A stretch of DNA of 64,000 bases from Streptomyces sp. B21-105 (GTDB lineage Bacteria; Actinomycetota; Actinomycetes; Streptomycetales; Streptomycetaceae), in assembly GCF_036898465.1 (NCBI RefSeq), contig NZ_JARUMJ010000001.1, positions 6,634,001 through 6,698,000 on the forward strand. The letters run 5' to 3'. Position numbers and translations under genes: made by a program. The notes beneath the pieces are model-generated. The model made no database searches and was not told the DNA's origin. It saw nothing but the letters and a program-made list of their open reading frames with translations. Every line of letters begins with the position of its first letter. The first letter of the stretch is position 1. This document shows positions 28,750 to 41,155 of the stretch, in pieces.

Positions 28750-29619
28750 ATGAGTGTGAGGCCCCCGCGCGTGTTGACCCAGACGACCTCCCGGGTCCTC
28801 GAACCGAGCGACCTGGACGCCGCGCTCGCCGTCCTCGACCGCGAGCCGGTCGCCAACGCCTTCGTCACGTCCCGCGTCCAGGTCGCGGGCCTCGACCCGT
28901 GGCGGCTCGGCGGCGAGATGTGGGGCTGGTACGAGGACGGCATGCTGACGTCCCTGTGCTACGCGGGCGCCAACCTCGTCCCGATCTGCGCCACCACCCG
29001 CGCCGTGCGCGCCTTCGCCGACCGCGCCCGCCGCGCGGGCCGCCGCTGCTCCTCGATCGTCGGCCCCACCGAGTCGACGACCCGCCTCTGGCGCCTCCTC
29101 GAACCCCACTGGGGCCCGGCCCGCGAGGTCCGCACCAGGCAGCCCCTCATGGTCACCGACCGGATGCCCGCCGACATCGCCCCGGACCCCTACGTCCGCC
29201 GCGTCCGCAAGGACGAGATGGACACGATCATGCCGGCGTGCGTGGCGATGTTCACCGAGGAGGTCGGTGTCTCCCCGATGGCCGGCGACGGCGGTCTGCT
29301 CTACCAGGCCCGGGTCGCCGAACTCGTCGGCTCCGGCCGCTCGTTCGCCCGTCTCGACGACCGGGGCAACGTCGTCTTCAAGGCCGAGATCGGCGCGGCG
29401 ACCTCCCGGGCCTGCCAGATCCAGGGCGTGTGGGTGGCCCCCGAGTACCGCGGCCGGGGACTGGCCGCCCCCGGCATGGCCGCGGTCCTGCGCTACGCCC
29501 TGGCGGACGTCGCCCCGGTGGCGAGCCTGTACGTCAACGACTTCAACACGGCGGCGCGGCGCACCTACACGAGGGTGGGCTTCCAGGAGGTCGGCGCCTT
29601 CACCAGCGTGCTGTTCTGA
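28750..29619 (+). CDS. GNAT acetyltransferase with N-terminal DUF4081 domain
   Basis: 289 aa. The N-terminal half (about 20-130) looks like the DUF4081 half-GNAT domain; the C-terminal half is a GNAT fold with the acetyl-CoA loop VAPEYRGRGLAAPGMAAV and a late NDFNTAARRTYTRVGF strand-helix. The acceptor is unknown. The start could be ATG 28750 or GTG 28771. The gene sits between ispG and proS. Confidence 0.8.
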   Translation: MSVRPPRVLTQTTSRVLEPSDLDAALAVLDREPVANAFVTSRVQVAGLDPWRLGGEMWGWYEDGMLTSLCYAGANLVPICATTRAVRAFADRARRAGRRCSSIVGPTESTTRLWRLLEPHWGPAREVRTRQPLMVTDRMPADIAPDPYVRRVRKDEMDTIMPACVAMFTEEVGVSPMAGDGGLLYQARVAELVGSGRSFARLDDRGNVVFKAEIGAATSRACQIQGVWVAPEYRGRGLAAPGMAAVLRYALADVAPVASLYVNDFNTAARRTYTRVGFQEVGAFTSVLF

Positions 29620-29640
29620 CGCCCCTGTAGGCTCCCCGCC

Positions 29641-30174
29641 ATGGACCTCTCCATCGGCCCCCTGGACCTTCCCGCCCACGTGGACGAGGCCCTGGCCGTC
29701 CAGGCCGTCGCCTTCGGGCTGGGCCCGGACGAAGTGGCCGTCCGACGGCAGATCGTCCTGCGCCACATGACCGGTCGAGGCGCGCGGGCCTTCGGCGCGA
29801 CGACCCCCGAGGGCCGGCTGATCGGCTTCGTCTACGGCATGCCGAACGACCGCGGCCACTGGTGGTCCACCGTCGTCCAGCCCTATCTGCGGGCCCAGCA
29901 CAACGAGTACTGGCTGGACGACTCCTTCGTGATCACGGAACTCCACGTCCACCCCGCCCACCAGAACCGCGGTGTGGGCCGGGCGCTGATCACCACGATC
30001 ACCGACACCGCGAGCGAGCCCCGCTCGATCCTCTCCGCCATCGACACCGAGAGCCCCGCCCGCGCCCTCTACCGTTCCCTCGGGTACCACGACCTGGCCC
30101 GCCGCGTCCTGTTCCCGAGCGCCCCCCGCCCGTACGCGGTGATGGGCGCCCCGCTGCCCCTCCTGCGCCGCTGA
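29641..30174 (+). CDS. GNAT-family N-acetyltransferase
   Basis: A single-domain GNAT protein of 177 aa. The acetyl-CoA-binding motif is ELHVHPAHQNRGVGRAL, followed by SPARALYRSLGY, the typical C-terminal helix. It starts 21 bp after the previous acetyltransferase and probably shares its transcript. The acceptor (protein terminus, antibiotic or metabolite) cannot be told. Confidence 0.85.
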   Translation: MDLSIGPLDLPAHVDEALAVQAVAFGLGPDEVAVRRQIVLRHMTGRGARAFGATTPEGRLIGFVYGMPNDRGHWWSTVVQPYLRAQHNEYWLDDSFVITELHVHPAHQNRGVGRALITTITDTASEPRSILSAIDTESPARALYRSLGYHDLARRVLFPSAPRPYAVMGAPLPLLRR

Positions 30175-30224
30175 AACGGATTTCCGGGCACGCCGCGCTC
30201 CCGGCTAACCTCCTAGTGCCGTGA

Positions 30225-30260
30225 CCGGAAAGGTTCGCTCGAGCCGGTGAACCTGTCCGG
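30225..30260 (+). promoter_or_regulatory. Inverted repeat in the proS leader
   Basis: CCGG-N3-GGTTC pairs with GAACC-N3-CCGG across a 12-nt loop, 80 bp before proS. It could be a leader hairpin or a factor-binding site. No T-box features were recognised. Confidence 0.3.
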
Positions 30261-30340
30261 GCGCGGCGCTAGCCACCACCTTCCCCGCTCCCGGCCTCGC
30301 CCGGGGACGGAGGACCCCCATCGGCAGGAGTACGAGAACC

Positions 30341-32044
30341 ATGGCCAACGCACCGGTCCAGCGCATGTCCCAGTTGATGGCGAAGACGCTGCGCGACGAC
30401 CCGGCGGACGCCGAAGTCCTCAGCCACAAGCTCCTCGTCCGGGCGGGCTACGTCCGCCGCACCGCCGCCGGCATCTGGTCCTGGCTGCCGCTCGGCAAGA
30501 AGGTCCTCGCGAACGTGGAGCGCATCGTCCGCGAGGAGATGGACGCCATCGGCGCCCAGGAGGTCAGCCTCCCCGCGCTGCTGCCCCGCGAGCCCTACGA
30601 GGCCACCGGCCGGTGGGACGAGTACGGCCCGGAGCTGTTCCGCCTCCAGGACCGCAAGGGCGGCGACTACCTCCTCGGCCCGACCCACGAGGAGATCTTC
30701 ACGCTGATCGTGAAGGACCAGGCGTCCTCCTACAAGGACCTGCCGGTCATCCTCTACCAGATCCAGACCAAGTTCCGCGACGAGGCCCGTCCCCGGGCCG
30801 GCATCCTGCGCGGCCGCGAGTTCCTCATGAAGGACTCGTACTCCTTCGACACCGAGGACGAGGGCCTGGCCCGGTCGTACGCGCTGCACCGCCAGGCCTA
30901 CCAGAAGGTGTTCGAGCGCCTCGGCCTCGACTACCGCATCTGCGCCGCCACCGCGGGCGCCATGGGCGGCTCGAAGTCGGAGGAGTTCCTGGCCCCGGCC
31001 GGCGCCGGCGAGGACACCTTCGCCGACTGCCCGAACTGCGACTTCGCGGCCAACACCGAGGCGATCGCCTACGAGTTGAAGCCGGTGGACGCCGACGGCG
31101 TGCCCGCGCTCGAGGAGATCCCGACCCCGGACACCCCCACCATCGAGACCCTCGCCGCCCACCTCGGTGTGCCGGCCTCCGCAACCCTGAAGAACCTCCT
31201 GGTGAAGGTGGACGGGGAGATCGTCGCCGTCGGCGTGCCCGGCGACCGCGAGGTCGACCTCGGCAAGGTCGAGGCGCACTTCGCCCCGGCCGCCGTCGAA
31301 CTCGTCACCGCCGAGGACTTCGTGGGCCGCCCCGACCTGGTCCGCGGCTACGTCGGTCCGCAGGGCCTGGGCGAGAAGGTCACCTACATCGCCGACCCGC
31401 GGGTGCCCCCCGGCACCTCCTGGATCACCGGCGCCAACAAGGAGGGCACGCACGCGAAGAACGTCGTCGCGGGCCGTGACTTCGAGGTCGGCGGTTACGT
31501 CGACGTCGTCGTCGTCCAGGAGGGCGACCCCTGCCCCAAGTGCGGCACCGGCCTCCACCTGGACCGCGCCATCGAGATCGGCCACATCTTCCAGCTGGGC
31601 CGCAAGTACGCGGACGCCCTCAAGCTCGACGTCCTCGGCCAGAACGGCAAGCCGGTCCGGGTGACCATGGGCTCGTACGGCATCGGCGTCTCCCGCGCGG
31701 TCGCCGCCCTCGCCGAGCAGTCCGCCGACGACAAGGGCCTGTGCTGGCCCGCCGAGGTCGCTCCGGCCGACGTGCACGTCGTCGCCGCGGGCAAGGCCCT
31801 GCAGACCGAGCTGGCGCTCGAGGTGTCGGAGAAGCTGCGGGAGGCCGGTCTGCGCGTCCTGGTCGACGACCGGGCCGGCGTCTCCCCGGGCGTGAAGTTC
31901 ACCGACTCCGAGCTGATGGGCGTGCCGAAGATCCTGGTGGCGGGCCGCCGCTCCGCCGAGGGCGTCCTGGAGCTGAAGGACCGCAGGACCGGCGAGCGCG
32001 AGGAGCTCACGGTCGACGAGGCGATCGCCCGCCTCACCGCGTGA
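30341..32044 (+). CDS. proS: Prolyl-tRNA synthetase
   Basis: A class II aminoacyl-tRNA synthetase, 567 aa, bacterial type with an editing insertion. Motif 1 region [19 protein letters not shown], motif 2 with [23 protein letters not shown], the inserted deacylase domain (about 230-390, with [13 protein letters not shown]) and motif 3 [14 protein letters not shown] are present, then an anticodon-binding domain. It charges tRNA-Pro in the cytoplasm. AGGAG lies upstream of the ATG. Confidence 0.96.
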   Translation: MANAPVQRMSQLMAKTLRDDPADAEVLSHKLLVRAGYVRRTAAGIWSWLPLGKKVLANVERIVREEMDAIGAQEVSLPALLPREPYEATGRWDEYGPELFRLQDRKGGDYLLGPTHEEIFTLIVKDQASSYKDLPVILYQIQTKFRDEARPRAGILRGREFLMKDSYSFDTEDEGLARSYALHRQAYQKVFERLGLDYRICAATAGAMGGSKSEEFLAPAGAGEDTFADCPNCDFAANTEAIAYELKPVDADGVPALEEIPTPDTPTIETLAAHLGVPASATLKNLLVKVDGEIVAVGVPGDREVDLGKVEAHFAPAAVELVTAEDFVGRPDLVRGYVGPQGLGEKVTYIADPRVPPGTSWITGANKEGTHAKNVVAGRDFEVGGYVDVVVVQEGDPCPKCGTGLHLDRAIEIGHIFQLGRKYADALKLDVLGQNGKPVRVTMGSYGIGVSRAVAALAEQSADDKGLCWPAEVAPADVHVVAAGKALQTELALEVSEKLREAGLRVLVDDRAGVSPGVKFTDSELMGVPKILVAGRRSAEGVLELKDRRTGEREELTVDEAIARLTA

Positions 32045-32045
32045 G

Positions 32046-32378
32046 GTGAAGAGCCGTAGCAGAGAGTTCTGACGAGGCGGCGCACAGCTGTCTCGCAGGC
32101 CTCTTGCCGCGGCGGCGGTCCGCGGAGGCGCACGACGGACGGCGGCACCCGCCGCCGTCACGCTCGCCGCGGCGGCCGGGGTGTTCGCCCTGGTCGGCAC
32201 GGTGCAGGCGTCTTCGGCGAACCGGCCCCGCCCACGTACCGGCGCCCGCCGGTCCGCGAACGCTGCGTGGGCGGCACCCCACCCCCCGTCCTGTGCCCGG
32301 CGCCCCGATCCCGCCCGCCACCCTGGGACGGGCCCGCCGGGCGGCGTCCGACTTGCCCGGGCCTCGCCCTACGACTGA
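32046..32378 (+). pseudogene. Possible decayed secreted-protein gene after proS
   Basis: One frame reads VKSRSREF, an in-frame TGA at 32070, then a signal-peptide-like stretch (basic residues, TLAAAAGVFALVGTVQASSA) and a Pro/Arg-rich tail ending at 32378. The premature stop and lack of any known fold suggest a remnant, not an active gene. Together with 32379-32468, where nothing is seen, this accounts for the 424-bp gap between proS and the next gene. Confidence 0.3.
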
Positions 32379-32468
32379 CGCCCGACACCGCGCCCTGAGG
32401 ACCGGCCGGAATCAGCCGGACACTGTGCCCGGCGCGCCAGCCGGCGAAGCTCTCGTGACCAACGCGCC

Positions 32469-33368
32469 CTAGAGCCAGCCGGCGAACTCCAGCAGCAGCT
32501 CCGCGTCCTTGCGGCGGCCCACCCGCAGCGCGCGCACGCCCGACTCCACCGCGCGGAACAGGGTCCAGCCCCGCACCCGTTCCTGGTCCAGGTCCAGCGA
32601 CTCCGCGAGCCGCTTCACCCGCCGGCGGGTCGTCGTCGCCCCGGACGGCGAGGCGATCAGATCCTCCACCCGGTCCCGCACCAGCCGGGCGAGATCGAAC
32701 GCGCGCTCGCCGGCCACCGGGTCCGGCCCCACCGCCAGCCACGGCATCCGCTCACCCGCCAGCACCTTGCTCTGCCGGAACGTGCCGTGCAGCAACAGCT
32801 GCTCGGGCGGCGCGGCCAGCAGCGCCGCGCGCGCGGCGAGCGCCGCGTCCACCAGGGCGGCCACATCGGGCTCGGCCGCGGCGCTCGCCCGCATGGCCTC
32901 CGCCTGCCGCCCGGTGCGGTCGGCGACGGTCTCGAACGAATGACCGGCCGGCGGCTCCACCCACAGCCGCCGCAGCGTGCCGGCCGCCTCCAGCAGCGCC
33001 TTCGCCTCCGGCAGGGACCGCACGGACACATCGGGGTGCAGCCGCTCGAGGAGCAGCGCCCCGGGCGTCGTCGGCCCGTCCAGCAGTTGGACGGCGCCCA
33101 GGCCGTCCCAGTGCGTCAGTGCGGCCCGCTCGGCCTCGGGCCGGAACCGGGGCGGGGCCAGCTTCAGCACGGCCGGCGACCCGTCCGCCCGCCGCACGAG
33201 CACGACGAGGCTGCTCCGGCCGCCCGGCGCCTGCACCCGGTCGACGGTCAACTCGCGTAGAGCGACGGCTTGTCGGGCCGTCTCCGGCAACGTCTCCAAC
33301 CAGCCGTCACCGTCCGGCGCCGTTTCTCCGAGCGCTCGGACCAGACGCTGAGGCGGTTCGAAAGCCAT
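32469..33368 (-). CDS. Aminoglycoside phosphotransferase-like protein, probable pseudokinase
   Basis: 299 aa with the fold of the aminoglycoside/hydroxyurea phosphotransferase family: SSLVVLVRRADGSPAVLKL for the nucleotide lobe, then the helical lobe. The catalytic loop normally reads HGDLHxxNVL, but here HGTFRQSKVL; the metal site normally IDPK reads VGPD. Both catalytic acids therefore appear replaced, although the flanking AFDLARLVRDR is well kept. It may bind a ligand without phosphorylating it. It faces away from the ferritin-like pair and converges on proS. No resistance role should be assumed. Confidence 0.75.
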   Translation of the reverse strand: MAFEPPQRLVRALGETAPDGDGWLETLPETARQAVALRELTVDRVQAPGGRSSLVVLVRRADGSPAVLKLAPPRFRPEAERAALTHWDGLGAVQLLDGPTTPGALLLERLHPDVSVRSLPEAKALLEAAGTLRRLWVEPPAGHSFETVADRTGRQAEAMRASAAAEPDVAALVDAALAARAALLAAPPEQLLLHGTFRQSKVLAGERMPWLAVGPDPVAGERAFDLARLVRDRVEDLIASPSGATTTRRRVKRLAESLDLDQERVRGWTLFRAVESGVRALRVGRRKDAELLLEFAGWL

Positions 33369-33507
33369 GCGCGAGTCGTTCCCTTCCGTCTCCGGTCAAG
33401 CCGTGGGCGTCCCCGCAGCCGCTGTCGCCACAGCCACCGCCGCCGTCGTCGCCGACCCCGAACCGTCGCCACCCGGCGCTCGTCCGAGCCGCCGCCTGAG
33501 CCGTCCT

Positions 33508-34008
33508 CTAAGGCGCGGTCGCTCCCGCCGCCGCCTCCGGAGCCGCCGCGGACGCCGATCCCGTGGCCGGATCCGTACCGCCGCGCTCGGCGAGCCCAGG
33601 GAAGGCTACGCTCCCGCCCCGCCAGCGTGCCGCGCGGACCGCCGCCTCCCGCAGTGCGGCGGCGGCCTCCCGCCGCCGCGCCCCGGCGGCCGCCCGCACC
33701 AGATCGGAGTACACCCCGGCCACCCGGTCCTCCAGCTCGGCGGCGAGCCGGACCGCCGTCGCGGAGTCCGCCACCGGGAACGGCAGCGCATACCCGGCGC
33801 TCGCGGCGACCGGATCGGCGCCCAGGCCGCGCACCTCGCGCGCCAGCGCGTCCCGCCGCGCCCGGTGCGCGTCGTAGGCCGCCCGCGCCTCGCTGCTCCG
33901 GCCCTCGCCGACACGGCCGCCGACCACTCCGTACCCGTACACGGCGGCGTGTTCGGCGGCCAGCGCCGCCTGCACCGCCGTCAGCTCCGCGCCCGTCTCC
34001 CCGCTCAT
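33508..34008 (-). CDS. Ferritin-like domain protein (DUF4439 type)
   Basis: 166 aa, mostly helical. The opening ELTAVQAALAAEHAAVYGYGVVGG resembles the first helix of DUF4439 ferritin-like proteins, with further helices holding AYDAHRARRD and AAELEDRVAGVYSDL. The Ala-rich tail is low complexity. The start overlaps the stop of the lipoprotein gene (ATGA), so the two are coupled. Metal binding is unproven; the role is unknown. Confidence 0.7.
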   Translation of the reverse strand: MSGETGAELTAVQAALAAEHAAVYGYGVVGGRVGEGRSSEARAAYDAHRARRDALAREVRGLGADPVAASAGYALPFPVADSATAVRLAAELEDRVAGVYSDLVRAAAGARRREAAAALREAAVRAARWRGGSVAFPGLAERGGTDPATGSASAAAPEAAAGATAP

Positions 34009-34616
34009 CGCGTCCCGTCCGTCAGCAGATAGGCGTGCGCCGCTCCGGCCGCAGCCACCGAGGCGAGCAGCCGGGCCAGCTCGCCCGGAACATCCAGCAG
34101 CTCCGCGGCCCTGCGGTCGGCGAGCGCCCGCTCGGCGGCCGCGAGCCCGACGAGGGTGTCCCGCTCGGTCGCCGGCGCGGCGGCGGACGGCGCGGCGGCG
34201 GACGGCGGGGCCGAGGCACCGGCCGCCGCAGTCGCGCCGGGGGCGGAGGGCGAGGAGGAGCCGGCGGCGGAGGGGGAGGCGGTGGGGGAGGCGGTGGGGG
34301 AGGCAGAGGGGGACGCCGTGCCGACGCCCCCGAACGCCGCCACATGCCGGACGACCTCCGCCCGCAGCGGAGCCAGCCGCGCCGCCAGCGTCGGATGGAC
34401 GGCGAGCGCGGCGTCGTACCGCGCCACCAGACCGTCGCTCTCCCGCGCCGCACGCGCGCGTACCCGCTCGGTGACCGACGGGGTGCGGCTCGCGCTCCGC
34501 GCGGTCTCCTCGGGCCCGGCGGAGCAGCCCGCCAGCAGAGCGGCACCGGCGGCCGAGGCGAGCAGGGTTCTTCTGCGCGGCCCCGAGGGGGTGCGCGAGG
34601 GGTGGGGGAACGGCAC
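34005..34616 (-). CDS. Putative lipoprotein, partner of the ferritin-like protein
   Basis: 203 aa. The N-terminus has RRRTLLASAAGAALLAGCSAG: a basic stretch, a hydrophobic core and lipobox LLAGC, so it is probably exported and lipid-anchored. A helical middle (VSERVRARAARESDGLVARYDAAL-like, VTERVRARAA) is followed by a Ser/Pro/Ala linker of about 50 residues and a helical C-terminus. GTG 34616 has GAGG upstream. It is divergent from rimP. No function is recognised. Confidence 0.7.
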   Translation of the reverse strand: MPFPHPSRTPSGPRRRTLLASAAGAALLAGCSAGPEETARSASRTPSVTERVRARAARESDGLVARYDAALAVHPTLAARLAPLRAEVVRHVAAFGGVGTASPSASPTASPTASPSAAGSSSPSAPGATAAAGASAPPSAAAPSAAAPATERDTLVGLAAAERALADRRAAELLDVPGELARLLASVAAAGAAHAYLLTDGTR

Positions 34617-34901
34617 GGCAGACGTCCTCGGCGATGTCGTACGGAGCCAGGACCGGCATCCGTACCCGTATCGGTACCGGGACCTGTCCTGGTGGGCGGC
34701 GAACCCGTGATCACCGTACCCGCGCGCCCGCCGCGCACCACTCAGCGGCACCACCCGTCGGCACCACTCAGCGGCACCGCGCGCGTGAGCCCCGCCACCC
34801 TCCGTGCACAGGTGGACGGCAACACTCCCTGCGACCGGATACCCTTTGACCAGACACGAGCCCCCACCCACAACAGCACACGCGGCCGAGGAGTCACCCG
34901 G

Positions 34902-35429
34902 ATGAGCACCACCCAGAGCGAGAGGCTGCGAGAGCTCCTGGAACCGCTCGTCGCCTCCCAGGGTCTGGATCTCGAAGAGATCACCGTGGACTCGGTAGGC
35001 CGCAGAAGAGTGCTGAGCGTCGTCGTCGACTCCGACACCGGAGCGGACCTGGACCGGATCGCCGATGTGAGCCGCGCGCTCTCGGCGAAGCTCGACGAGA
35101 CGGACGCGATGGGCGAGGGCGAGTACACCCTCGAGGTCGGCACCCCCGGCGCGGAGCGCGCCCTCACCGAACACCGGCACTACGTGCGCGCCACCGGCCG
35201 TCTGGTCCGCTTCCAGCTCGGCGCGGGCGGCGACCTGGTCGCCCGGATCCTGACGGTCGACGACGAGGGGCTCGACGTCGAGGTGCCCGGCGTGAAGGGC
35301 CGCAAGGCCACCGCCCGCCGGCTCGCCTTCGGCGACGTCGACAAGGCGCGCGTACAGGTCGAGTTCAACCGCAAGGACGGCTCGGCCGCCGACCAGAGCG
35401 ACAGCAACGAGAAGGAAGAGGAGGCGTAG
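34902..35429 (+). CDS. rimP: Ribosome maturation factor RimP
   Basis: 175 aa, needed for 30S subunit maturation. Recognised by [41 protein letters not shown] and [24 protein letters not shown], then the SH3-like C-terminal domain and an acidic tail. GAGGAG precedes the ATG. It heads the rimP-nusA-ylxR-infB cluster. The 285-bp upstream gap to the lipoprotein gene must hold both divergent promoters; a GCACCACTCAGCGGCACC repeat occurs twice there, near 34735 and 34761. Confidence 0.95.
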   Translation: MSTTQSERLRELLEPLVASQGLDLEEITVDSVGRRRVLSVVVDSDTGADLDRIADVSRALSAKLDETDAMGEGEYTLEVGTPGAERALTEHRHYVRATGRLVRFQLGAGGDLVARILTVDDEGLDVEVPGVKGRKATARRLAFGDVDKARVQVEFNRKDGSAADQSDSNEKEEEA

Positions 35430-35431
35430 CC

Positions 35432-36418
35432 GTGGACATCGACATGAGCGCCCTGCGGGGCTTGGTGCGGGAGAAGGAGATCTCCTTCGACCTGCTGGTC
35501 GAGGCGATCGAGTCGGCCCTCCTCATCGCCTACCACCGCACCGAGGGAAGCCGCCGTCACGCGCGCGTGGAACTCGACCGGCAATCGGGGCACGTGACCG
35601 TGTGGGCGAAGGAGGACCCCGAGGACCTCGAGGAGGGGCAGGAGCCCCGCACGTTCGACGACACCCCGTCCGACTTCGGCCGTATCGCCGCCACCACGGC
35701 CAAGCAGGTCATCCTGCAGCGCCTGCGCGACGCCGAGGACGACGCGACGCTCGGCGAGTACGCCGGCCGTGAGGGCGACATCGTCACCGGCGTGGTCCAG
35801 CAGGGCCGCGACCCGAAGAACGTGCTCGTGGACATCGGCAAGCTGGAGGCCATCCTGCCGGTGCAGGAGCAGGTCCCCGGCGAGACGTACCCGCACGGCC
35901 TGCGCCTGCGGTCGTACGTCGTCCGGGTGGCGAAGGGTGTCCGCGGCCCGTCCGTCACCCTCTCCCGGACGCACCCCAACCTGGTGAAGAAGCTCTTCGC
36001 GCTGGAGGTGCCGGAGATCGCCGACGGGTCCGTCGAGATCGCCGCCATCGCCCGCGAGGCCGGTCACCGCACGAAGATCGCCGTAAGGTCCACCCGTTCG
36101 GGCCTGAACGCCAAGGGCGCCTGCATCGGCCCCATGGGCGGCCGGGTGCGCAACGTCATGGGCGAACTCAACGGCGAGAAGATCGACATCGTGGACTGGT
36201 CGGACGACCCGGCCGAGATGGTGGCGAACGCCCTGTCCCCGGCCCGCGTCTCCAAGGTCGAGGTCGTGGACCTCGGGGCCCGTTCCGCGCGCGTGACCGT
36301 ACCGGACTACCAGCTGTCCCTGGCGATCGGCAAGGAGGGGCAGAACGCCCGTCTCGCCGCCCGGCTGACCGGCTGGCGGATCGACATCCGTCCGGACACC
36401 GAACAGGCTGAGGAATAG
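35432..36418 (+). CDS. nusA: Transcription termination/antitermination protein NusA
   Basis: 328 aa, the short actinobacterial form without C-terminal acidic repeats. N-terminal RNA-polymerase-binding domain, S1 domain ([20 protein letters not shown]), then two KH domains ([19 protein letters not shown] and [21 protein letters not shown]). It modulates pausing, termination and antitermination. GTG 35432 follows a strong purine-rich site (GGAAGAGGAGG), two bases after rimP, so they form an operon. Confidence 0.95.
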   Translation: MDIDMSALRGLVREKEISFDLLVEAIESALLIAYHRTEGSRRHARVELDRQSGHVTVWAKEDPEDLEEGQEPRTFDDTPSDFGRIAATTAKQVILQRLRDAEDDATLGEYAGREGDIVTGVVQQGRDPKNVLVDIGKLEAILPVQEQVPGETYPHGLRLRSYVVRVAKGVRGPSVTLSRTHPNLVKKLFALEVPEIADGSVEIAAIAREAGHRTKIAVRSTRSGLNAKGACIGPMGGRVRNVMGELNGEKIDIVDWSDDPAEMVANALSPARVSKVEVVDLGARSARVTVPDYQLSLAIGKEGQNARLAARLTGWRIDIRPDTEQAEE

Positions 36419-36520
36419 ATCTCGGCCTGAGTGGGCTGAGATCACGTCAGAGTTCTGTGCGGCAAGCGTTCGACTGCAGCCCCGAAGGGGTGAGGTCGGC
36501 GCGGGGAGGTAGACTTAGCT

Positions 36521-36817
36521 GTGTCTGGCCGGACGCACGCCGGAGCATGCCCTGAACGCACCTGTGTGGGGTGCCGGGAGCGAGCGGCCAAGACGGAGCT
36601 GCTGCGCATCGTGGCGATCGAGGACGCATGTGTCCCTGATCCACGCGGTACGCTGCCCGGCCGGGGTGCGTATCTGCATCCCGCCCCGTTCTGTCTCGAT
36701 CAGGCGGTACGCCGACGGGCGTTCACGAGGGCGTTGCGAGCCCCGGGAGCGCTCGACACAAAGGTGTTGCGCCAGTACGTCGAGCAGACGACCGTTGCCG
36801 AGCAGGCAACACCGTAA
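36521..36817 (+). CDS. ylxR: YlxR-family RNA-binding protein
   Basis: 98 aa. The family motifs CVGCRERAAKTELLRIV and GRGAYLHP are present. YlxR proteins are small nucleic-acid-binding proteins encoded between nusA and infB; a link to RNase P or transcription control has been proposed in other bacteria. The start is GTG, behind GGGGAGG. Confidence 0.88.
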   Translation: MSGRTHAGACPERTCVGCRERAAKTELLRIVAIEDACVPDPRGTLPGRGAYLHPAPFCLDQAVRRRAFTRALRAPGALDTKVLRQYVEQTTVAEQATP

Positions 36818-36964
36818 GAAGGCGTCGCACGGAACCCCCGTGCGGCTCTGGTACCCCGCGAGTTGGAAGTAGGTCGAGATTGCGATGAGCACTCGATGAG
36901 CACGCGATGAGTACGCCCATGAAGTAGCGACGGTCCGGACACACCCGGACCTAAAAGGAGCGAA

Positions 36965-40093
<3,129 letters not shown>

Positions 40094-40106
40094 GCATCCG
40101 TGGTGC

Positions 40107-40145
40107 GCACCGGCCGGCGGGGGATCCTTCCCCGCCGGCCGGTGC
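40107..40145. terminator. Terminator after infB
   Basis: A perfect 16-bp stem (40107-40122 with 40130-40145) with a 7-nt loop, 13 bp after the infB stop. Confidence 0.8.
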
Positions 40146-40169
40146 GGCGTCCGGCGGACGTGTGAACCG

Positions 40170-40256
40170 GCGCACATGAGCGGGGCGTGCGAGCGGCGAA
40201 GCGTGAGCGAGGGCGCGCGAACGGAGGCACGTGAGCGGAGGCGCGTGAGCGGGGCA
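40170..40256. repeat. Degenerate GTGAGCGGRG repeats between infB and ylxP
   Basis: Five to six imperfect copies of a GTGAGCG/GCGAGCG-type unit of 12-16 bp lie between the infB terminator and the next gene. Confidence 0.5.
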
Positions 40257-40359
40257 AAACCCCGTCGAGTCGCCGCCGTGAACGCTGTACCGTTCTTGAT
40301 GTCCCTGCCCCCTGGCGGCAGGGCCGTCGATCCCGTACCGGCGGGTGAACCGGTTACAC

Positions 40360-40653
40360 ATGTACGTGGGGACCCTGTCCTTCGACCTCCTCCTCGGCGA
40401 CGTCCACTCGCTGAAGGAGAAGCGTTCCGTCGTCCGTCCGATCGTCGCCGAGCTCCAGCGCAAGTACGCGGTGAGCGCGGCCGAGGTGGACAATCAGAAC
40501 CTCCACCGCAGGGCCAAGATCGGCCTTGCCGTGGTCTCCGGTGACGCGGAACATCTGACCGACGTCCTGGACCGGTGCGAACGGCTGGTGGCAGCCCGCC
40601 CCGAAGTGGAGCTGCTGTCGGTCAGACGCCGCTTGCACGGCGAAGACGACTGA
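40360..40653 (+). CDS. DUF503 (YlxP-family) protein
   Basis: 97 aa. The family signature YVGTLSFDLLLGDVHSLKEKRSVVRPI opens the protein, followed by VSAAEVDNQN. YlxP proteins are conserved in the nusA-infB-rbfA neighbourhood; their molecular role is not established. ATG 40360 begins the homology; GTG 40345 is also possible. Confidence 0.85.
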   Translation: MYVGTLSFDLLLGDVHSLKEKRSVVRPIVAELQRKYAVSAAEVDNQNLHRRAKIGLAVVSGDAEHLTDVLDRCERLVAARPEVELLSVRRRLHGEDD

Positions 40654-40705
40654 CACCGACCGACCACGTGAAGAACGCAACAAGGAAAGAACGGGAGACG
40701 GACCA

Positions 40706-41155
40706 GTGGCCGACAACGCGCGCGCCAAGAGGCTGGCGGACCTCATCCGAGAGGTGGTGGCCCAGAAGCTGCAGCGCGGGATCAAGGACCCGCGGCTCGG
40801 TTCCCACGTCACCATCACGGACACCCGGGTCACCGGCGACCTCAGGGAAGCGACCGTCTTCTACACCGTGTACGGCGACGACGAGGAGCGGGCGGCCGCG
40901 GCCGCCGGCCTGGAGAGCGCCAAGGGCGTCCTGCGCTCCGAGGTGGGCCGCGCGGCCGGCGTGAAGTTCACGCCGACGCTGGCCTTCGTCGCCGACGCCC
41001 TGCCGGACAACGCCCGCACCATCGACGACCTCCTCGACCGGGCACGTGCCGCCGACGAGAAGGTCCGCGAGGTGTCCGCGGGCGCCGGGTACGCCGGCGA
41101 CGCCGACCCGTACAGGAAGCCCGGCGACGAGGACGAGACGGACGACTCCGCCTGA
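40706..41155 (+). CDS. rbfA: 30S ribosome-binding factor RbfA
   Basis: 149 aa, a KH-fold factor that matures 16S rRNA in the 30S subunit. The opening ARAKRLADLIREVVAQKL, the motif KDPRLGSHVTITDTRVTGDL and FTPTLAFVADALPDN are typical. An acidic tail extends beyond the core. The start is GTG; the stop overlaps the truB start (TGATG). Confidence 0.94.
   Translation: MADNARAKRLADLIREVVAQKLQRGIKDPRLGSHVTITDTRVTGDLREATVFYTVYGDDEERAAAAAGLESAKGVLRSEVGRAAGVKFTPTLAFVADALPDNARTIDDLLDRARAADEKVREVSAGAGYAGDADPYRKPGDEDETDDSA

Noticed and set aside
30181..30340. T-box or amino-acid riboswitch upstream of proS
   Set aside because: Only one inverted repeat is visible; no specifier loop, T-box sequence or antiterminator pair could be recognised.
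32158..32742. Minus-strand frame over the proS-phosphotransferase gap
   Set aside because: It overlaps the end of the phosphotransferase-like gene in another frame and shows only low-complexity Gly/Arg/Pro sequence.
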